Shown: in pieces, positions 57,391 to 64,000 of the stretch
Layout of the letters: each line of letters begins with the position of its first letter
How positions within the stretch are numbered: position 1 is the first letter of the stretch
Source: Flabesymbios commensalis
Lineage: Eukaryota; Annelida; Polychaeta; Terebellida; Flabelligeridae
Assembly: GCA_964017125.1 (NCBI GenBank)
Contig: OZ024912.1
Coordinates: 56,600,910-56,664,909 of the forward strand
Length of the DNA: 64,000 bases
Reading direction: 5' to 3'
The notes under the pieces: model-generated
The model's input: the letters and a program-made list of their open reading frames with translations, nothing else
Told to the model about the DNA's origin: nothing
Database searches by the model: none
Translations under genes and position numbers: made by a program

Positions 57391-58550
57391 CGTATTAGAA
57401 GTTTTTCATTTCATTTTTTCAACAATTATCCATAAATATAGCAGAATGTAGAGGAAATGACACAATGATTAGATATGATTTTCTTGAAAAATCACAAAAT
57501 TAAAAAAGCTACCTCCTTGAATTAGATTTGCTATGTTTTTATCATTTATTGTCTTTAAATTACCATTAGAACTATCTGACTATGCAAAACTGAGAACTTT
57601 CCCGAAATATACGTTTTAGAGAAAAGTTGTTGCCATGGCAACTAAATCAATAACGGCAAACTTTCGCGGATTTAATTGCTATAATTTTGCAATTTTATAC
57701 TCACGAGATGCAACATAGGCGGCTTTAAGGATACATCATATATAGTTTGGCATTTATCACCGGTTGATCTTTAAATCACCAGATTCAGTGGTTGTCATGG
57801 CAACCAGTGTTACATCATCACACAAAATCACAGAAAACATGTCATTATCTCAATGGCTTTCCACAGTGAAAAGGCAGAAATGGAATGCTAAATATTTGGT
57901 GTAATGACTGATTGTCATAACTTTGATACCAAGTTAGTCGTTGCTATGGCGACCAATGTCACACACCCCAGAAAATCACATAAAATCAGGGGGCCTCAAT
58001 TAACAGCGACCATTTTGGTCTCTATCTACTATATTTATACTTTTGTAAGCCAGCCCAAGTATTGTCTTGTTTGTTCAATGCTCTGCTGAACGTTTATATT
58101 TGTTCATATTTGGTGGGGAAATTGAAAACTTGATATCTACTGAATCCGAAAACCAATGTTTTATTTTTTTCTACAGCCTATGGCGGCCATCTTGGATTTT
58201 TAATATGGCCTCCATCGAATGACTATTTTTGCGATATTTTTTCTCCTAATGCACTTAGAGTCTTGATGTTGAAGTTTTCATTTGCCATTTTTGAGGTCAA
58301 GGAATCCAACTACTTATAAATGGATTAAATGGCTAGATCCGTGTCTAATGGAACATATTATTTTTTAAAATAGTGGAAATGCATTATCTATGTGTATTGC
58401 GCATTATTCTATAGGCCAGAATTAGTCACCGTGCACCCCCTCCTCACTACTCTCCATGCGTGGTACAATTGTTCAGAGGGCTCCTGGGAATGATATTAGC
58501 GATGTTACAAGAAACAAAGTTTGGACGAAATAAGGTTTTCGGCTATTTTT
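57391..58550. repeat. degenerate about 150-bp units with X-box-like palindromes
   Basis: GTTGCCATGGCAAC (57629-57642), GTTGTCATGGCAAC (57791-57804) and GTTGCTATGGCGAC (57940-57953). They are followed by AACTAAATCA-, ACCAGTGTTACATC- and ACCAATGTCACAC-like text and ACAAAATCACA/GAAAATCACA. No gene. Confidence 0.65.
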
Positions 58551-58559
58551 TTAAATATA

Positions 58560-59600
58560 ATTTGGACAATATCTCACTTGTAAAAATATTGTGTCTTTCC
58601 TATATAGTGAATTCTGAAGAATTTAAGATGGCCACCCGCGGAAATTATTTTAAGACAAAATGGCATTGCGTACATATTAAAAACCAAATTATATTTGCTG
58701 ACATTATATAAAAATAAAAACATGCTATAATAATAGCGACAGGTATGGTTATATAAGATAGCTTTGTGTATCTGATCTATTATTATGCAGTTATCGTCCA
58801 GAAGTAAGTATTGATATCCTAAGTTGGAAAATTAGCCTGGCCAATATCTCGAGTTCCAATTGACATAGAATCACAATTTTGGTACCTACATCTAAGTTTT
58901 CAGGGTCAATGAATGGAATGAAACCACTTCTAAAAATATTGGGTCACTTCCATATGGCGAATTTGGAAAATCCAAGATGGCGAAAATCATTTTATGACAT
59001 AATCAAAATGTCTATATTGAAAACCAAATTCTATTTGTTGGCATTCTATAGAAATAAATGTCATATATAATGAGGACATGTATGGTAATAATATAAAGAT
59101 AGATTTGTGTCTCTGATATTCTATAGGGCCTATTGTGTAGTTATCGTCTAGAAATTCGTATTGCTAGCCTAAGTTGGAAATTTAGCCGAGCCAATATCTC
59201 GAGTAATAATTGACATTGAGTCACAATTCTAATATCTACACTCATGTCTCTCGATCAACGAATCGACATCAACCACTTAAAGTATACTGAAACAATATAA
59301 AAAAAATTCAAAAGAAATCCACGATGGCTTCCAACCAATGTTTTTCGAATCACATTGTGTCTATATGGAAAAAAAATGTATTGCCATATAAATAATAGAA
59401 ATCATAGAAATTGATATTCGTAGAAATCATAGAAATTAATATTCGTTGTAGTACTGACATGCATGTGTTTCTTTAAACTGTTATATGATGTAGTTACCAG
59501 AAAGGAGTGTTGATCAAGCAGTGAAGACATAATGTTTTTCTATTCATAGTATAGGTGTCTACATCTTCTAAAGGATTAAAATTACTGATTGCTATAAAGT
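58560..59600 (+). repeat. about 345-bp tandem repeat, three degenerate units
   Basis: AAGATGGCCACCCGCGG (about 58625), CAAGATGGCGAAAATC (about 58973), CACGATGGCTTCCAACC (about 59320). Further shared text includes TAAGTTGGAAAATTAGCC / TAAGTTGGAAATTTAGCC and AATATCTCGAGT. Confidence 0.8.
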
Positions 59601-59639
59601 CCTTTATAGCGAAATTTGAAATCCTTATAATAATAAAGG

Positions 59640-61330
59640 GTTGTATCCCTAGTCATCCCATCTCTGTGAACTGCCACAGACGACGAAAAGATTAGAATCC
59701 TAAAAGAACCAGCTGATGAGAACGGAGAATCGACCACTGCCACAGGGGCAGCTCCGGCAACAACGAATAATCGTCACCGCCCGGAACCAGTTCCAAAACT
59801 ACTATGTCTATACTGAATCTACAACGTATTTACCAACGAAGATTCGTCTTCGCACGGAGACATAAAGACCGGAACCTGTTCTAATACCAGTACGAGTAAC
59901 AGAACCTACAACTTATTTACCTACGCCTTGAGACCAAAAGACATCTCACTAATAAACAAAGGCTTTTAATTTATCCCCAACCCCCGATGCTGGAACATTA
60001 AAACATGGAAAGCTGAAGTCGCGGAAGTCATGTGAACAAATCAATATTCAACTACCCTACAACATCGTACCAACTCGGACTAGAGCCAAAAAACCTACTC
60101 GCAAAGGTAAAAAAACAACTAAACGTTGGAACCCATCTCTCAATCTCTTCACAAGTCAAGATTTAGATCTATATTCCATACAAGTATTGATACAACCAAG
60201 CGAAGTGAAGAATTTAATAAAGCCCATCGAAATAAAGCATATAACACAACCCATCCAATGAAGAATTTAATACACCCCATCAAAATGAAGAATTAAATAC
60301 AGCCCATCGAAATGAAGAATTTATTACAATCCACTGATAATACTCATCAAATTAAAGAATTTAATACAACCCATCGAAATGAAGAATTCAATACAACCCA
60401 TCGAATTTAAGGATTTAATGCATACCATCGAAATGAAAAATTTAATGCATCCCATCGAAATGAAGAATCTAATAGAGCCCATCGAAATGAAGAATGTAAA
60501 ACAACACATACAATGGAAGAATTTAATACAACCCATCGTAATGAATATTTTAATACAACCCATTGAAATGAAGCAGAGCACCCTGCAGCCGAAACCACCG
60601 GAGCCACCGAAGACGCCGGAGCCACCATGGACACTATAGTACTCAAACGACAACAATCACCCAGATCAAGCATCTCATCTACAACAACATGAACCAGCAC
60701 CCTGACAACACCAGAGTAGATTATCAACATTCTGCCCTAACCAGCTCCGGCCAGATGTGAAGCCCAATGCCAAGAACTTTGTGACCACAACCAGCCCATT
60801 ACACCTGAACATTGGCTAGAACTTGGATATGCACATAATTATATGATATACCAAGGAAAATATAATTCGTTTTTCCTTGGATATACATAATTCAAGAACC
60901 GAAATCAGTGCTCACAGACTACCTTTATACATCCACGGCAGCAAAAGCAACCATAGAACCCAATGGTGATCATGTGCATAGATGACGAGACTTTCCGCTT
61001 ATTAGATACCTTCTCATATACACAAGTTCCACAACGGAGAACTGGCGGAAGGAGCAGCCCAACAGTCAACATATGTCCGTCAGAAGTGGCAGTCAGGCAG
61101 TCGAGCTTCATTATAAGCAAAACGGCATGGGATGAATGAATCGGAACCGACAAGTGTCCGCTAAAATAGTCAAGCCATAACAGTATGACAGCTTGAAGGA
61201 AATCTCCATACATGTACATCTCAAGACCGGCCATATAATGAAAAAAACTGTGTTTTGATTTTTCCGGTATGTACGGTGTGTATACAGCCGGATAAAAGGC
61301 CGGGGCTCACCATGTATCATATGATGGTGA
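59640..61330. other. AC-rich unassigned block
   Basis: Composition differs sharply from neighbours (CA-rich on plus). 59690-59812 reads TDDEKIRILKEPADENGEST, then TATGAAPATTNNRHRPEP, to a stop and follows a TGCCACAG acceptor-like site. The remainder holds short frames with no domain. It could be a decayed gene or mobile element; not identified. Confidence 0.3.
60195..60580. repeat. 27-bp minisatellite, about 14 units
   Basis: The unit CCCATCGAAATGAAGAATTT + AATACAA varies slightly. 27 is divisible by three, giving PIEMKNLIQ repeats on plus and FISMGCIKF on minus. Confidence 0.92.
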
Positions 61331-62319
61331 TTTTACCAGGGGCCTATTGTCACGCTCATGACTGTGCAGTGCTGGACTGCTGGCGTCATATTTTTTATTG
61401 TCTGTAAATTTGTTCATTTTTTTTCCAAATTGTAGTGTGTTTAAAACATCTATTTTATATAATTAATATTTATTTTTACACAACACAATTTTAGGAACCG
61501 AAAGTTATTATTTTAATCTCATACTTTATCTCAAAATCTGAAAATGGTCAGATTATGACCATTTTATATATCGCAGGCTCCAGCTCCAATTGTCAAAACG
61601 CGACTTCCGACTGATTTTGTTGGAGCGGGTCACATATTTGTTTTTGTTTTAAATAGGTTAAATTTAAAATGGTCTCCAAAATACAGTTTTGAACGAGCAG
61701 AACTTGTTTATTACATACATATTTTTATGTGCATGGTCTCATTTGTGACACAAAGTATGCTAATTATATTTGTTAGTGTGAATGACGAAGAGATTAATAT
61801 GATCTTAGGCCTATGTTTGTTTTAGAGTGTTTTAGGTAGGTTAAAATAGTATAAAATTGTCGATATTTGTTAGAAAAAATCACAATATTCGATAATTTCT
61901 AAATTTATGTTGACCTTACAAAAATATTGTTTTTATTTTTAATTAACAGGGTTGGAGGGCGTGACTGTTGTGCAGAGACAGGCTAAACTAGGTTCGAATA
62001 AAATCTTGCGAATGTTTTCCAAATCTGAAGTGAAATAGAATGTTTCTTTCCTTATGCATTATACACATCCCATTGATAACACAATATCTAAAAGGGTGGT
62101 ACACTATATATATCACTTCAACAGATACATTAAACCATTTAAAATTAAATTTACCGATTATTAACAGTAGATTTTATTTTAAGCTGCATTAGAAATTATT
62201 TTCATTTATCTTATCGATTTAACATCATCTATAAATTCAAGCTATTCACACATCAGAATATCAACCTTTAGTTTCTGGTAGGCTTTACATATCGTCAGCC
62301 TAAAGCAAAAATGGCCTAA
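61331..62319. other. no gene seen
   Basis: AT-rich unique sequence. Confidence 0.5.
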
Positions 62320-62695
62320 CTCAGTTTTTGCCCAAAATGAGTTATTTATACCAAAATGACCACAAAAACACGGCGCATCTTTTCAATTTGGTTGCTAGTA
62401 CTTAAAATGAAAATTCGATCGTGAATCACGAAAAAACTAAATGGCCTATCTCATAGGGTGAGATAGGCCAGAATTTTTTTATAGCTGATTGAGTTAGGCC
62501 AAGGTGTATTTTCATGTCAGTGAGTTAGGCCAAAACTGCATTAGAGAGATATGCCATTTTTGCATTAATTTTCATGAGTTAGGCCATCTTTGCTTTACAA
62601 TTAATGAGAGATAGGCCATCTTGGCATTAATTTTAGTAAGTTAGGCCATATTTGCTTTAAAATCAATGAGATAGGCCAACATTGTACCAAACCGG
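62320..62695. repeat. degenerate about 40-bp repeat with GAGTTAGGCCA
   Basis: GAGATAGGCCA or GAGTTAGGCCA recurs about nine times (for instance 62460, 62500, 62522, 62574, 62608, 62638, 62671), spaced by TTTGCATTAATTTTCAT-like filler. Confidence 0.8.
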
Positions 62696-63596
62696 TTGGT
62701 AGCCTAATATAAGTATAGTTCAGAAATACACAGGGCCCAGTCGGTAATAGCCCCATTAATGGATGAGATTTTCTATTATATAAAAGTGAGATAAAAATGT
62801 TAAAAACAATTTTAACTTGAGTGTTGCTCGGTTGTCTAGGCCTTCTAGCCTACGAAGAAAACCCCCACTCAATTCCACCCGTTGAATTCATGATGCCCGT
62901 AACTTATCACAGGATATAAGAGCTAGATCAAGATTAAATTTCATCAAAGTATGCAACTAATTAGATAATATATAGGCCTAATCACCAGGAAATACATTTC
63001 CTTAGTATATTTTACTCATATTGTAAGGTGTTATAATTTATCATCATTTTCATCACCAAATGTATGATTTTAAGTTGGATGCCATAATGGAGTTTTGCTT
63101 ATAAAAGCAGATTTGCTGGTGAAAATCTTTCTAGGGTCAAAATCAAACAACTGTGCTGAGGCAACATACTGCAGCTACACTATTTGTGAGAAAAAATACT
63201 ATCAAACTACTCCGTCTTGCAATAGCTTTCAAAAATCACAGTTATCTTTCACACATCACGAAACGCTCAGAGACGCTCTTATTTTTGCATCCTTTAAATG
63301 GGTGGGCTTGAATTGGTGACCAAGTATGCAGCACTGAGAAAAGTTTCCAAGGGTAAAAGGTAAGAGAATAAGTTCTGATGATACTCTATTGCTGTACATC
63401 ACCAAGCAGTATTACTGCACGTATATCTATAAGTCCCATTAGAAGATTGTGTGTGTTCAGGTACCATCAGATACATGAGATACAAGCACGTTTTGATTTG
63501 TCCTCAGAATAAATAGATATAGACTGCTGAACACACCAACCTATGGTCTGTCAATGTATGACAAAGCTCGTGCCTGAATGGGCCGCAGCTTGACAT
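62696..63596. other. no gene recognised
   Basis: AT-rich. The 74-codon frame at 63095 has no domain. Confidence 0.45.
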
Positions 63597-63761
63597 CCCA
63601 GCAAACCCAAAACATTTGGATATATCATATGTACAATGTTTGGTCAACGTCGAAGAGAGCCCCTCGACTGGCGCTGATAGTGCTATTTGAATTATCCAAT
63701 TAAAATAAGTATGTTTACATTACGTTGGCCGACGTTGTACAAATGTTTTGTGTTTGCTGAG
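63597..63761. mobile_element. Family C MITE with enlarged centre
   Basis: CCCAGCAAACCCAAAACATT ... AAATGTTTTGTGTTTGCTGAG. About 60 extra bp lie in the middle, between GTCGAAGAGAGCCC and TACGTTGGCCGACG. Confidence 0.8.
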
Positions 63762-64000
63762 AACATTCTCTCGATTATGATATTGACAAGCATGTTTATC
63801 GAAGTTTATTTTAAGTAAGTCCTAATTAAATAACTTAGACATAGCCTTTATTTAATCAAAGTTGTGGCATTCTGGCATTACACATAGATCCTACATCTGG
63901 TAAACGTAAATTTAGTAACTGAGTACCGCAGTAATCTAACTTGATCTGGACTTGATACTTTAAATGTCTTTCATTTAAAAATATAGAGGTCTCAATCATT
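63762..64000. other. no gene seen to window end
   Basis: AT-rich unique sequence. Confidence 0.5.

Noticed and set aside
60324-60656. 110-codon minus-strand frame with FISMGCIKF repeats
   Set aside because: Produced by the 27-bp minisatellite; the opposite strand is equally open.

Overview
This is a 64 kb piece of an animal nuclear genome, AT-rich and almost entirely non-coding. It comes from the body of one large, intron-rich gene. The only host gene I can name is the 3' part of an STK32 (YANK-family) serine/threonine kinase on the + strand. It has eight coding exons between 24117 and 47016 with canonical GT/AG sites and matching phases. They run from the catalytic loop (RDIKPDN) to a stop codon, about 281 residues. 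Exons for the ATP-binding lobe were not found and probably lie upstream of the window or in small exons I missed. Intron lengths of 0.9-9.2 kb, a 5S-derived SINE, a dimeric tRNA-type SINE, two LINEs, and many TTAA-flanked MITEs suggest a marine invertebrate, perhaps a non-vertebrate deuterostome; that placement is inference.

Repeat families used below. Family A: about 240 bp, TTAA-CCCTTwCAGCG ends, a hairpin rich in GACGTC near one end, at least 15 copies in either orientation. Family B: 210-250 bp, TTAA-CCCTTTrAC ends, central hairpin CACTTGAAGTTGTG / CACAACTTCAAGTG, with relatives carrying other hairpins. Family C: about 100-110 bp palindromes, CCCAGCAAACAC ends, centre like GTCGCAGACGGTGG, about 30 copies. 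Family D: long element starting TAGCTCCCGCCGTCACC with an internal about 150 bp satellite. Family E: TTAA-AGGGAC ends, about 370-380 bp, long inverted repeats. TTAA targets and CCC tips of A and B fit piggyBac-type MITEs; E could be piggyBac- or Kolobok-like. No transposase is present, so superfamily calls are inference.

Layout. 1-3000: LINE with an intact 823-codon reverse-transcriptase frame. 3000-24100: dense MITEs, a 2.6 kb family D element whose unoccupied site is preserved at 9062-9180, and a 5S-headed SINE. 24117-47016: the STK32 exons, with introns full of MITEs, a 21-bp minisatellite, a 283-bp satellite split by a SINE, and perfect hairpins. 47219-48050: 76-bp satellite starting at the kinase poly(A) signal. 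48050-54100: MITEs and a 2.9 kb array of 21-bp units. 54100-64000: several degenerate 160-350 bp tandem blocks, a CR1/L2-type LINE fragment, a cluster of RFX X-box-like palindromes, an AC-rich unassigned block, and a TTAGGCC-rich block.

No viral or LTR element, CRISPR array or operon was seen. Most open frames other than the kinase exons and LINE frames are by-products of repeats whose unit length is divisible by three.
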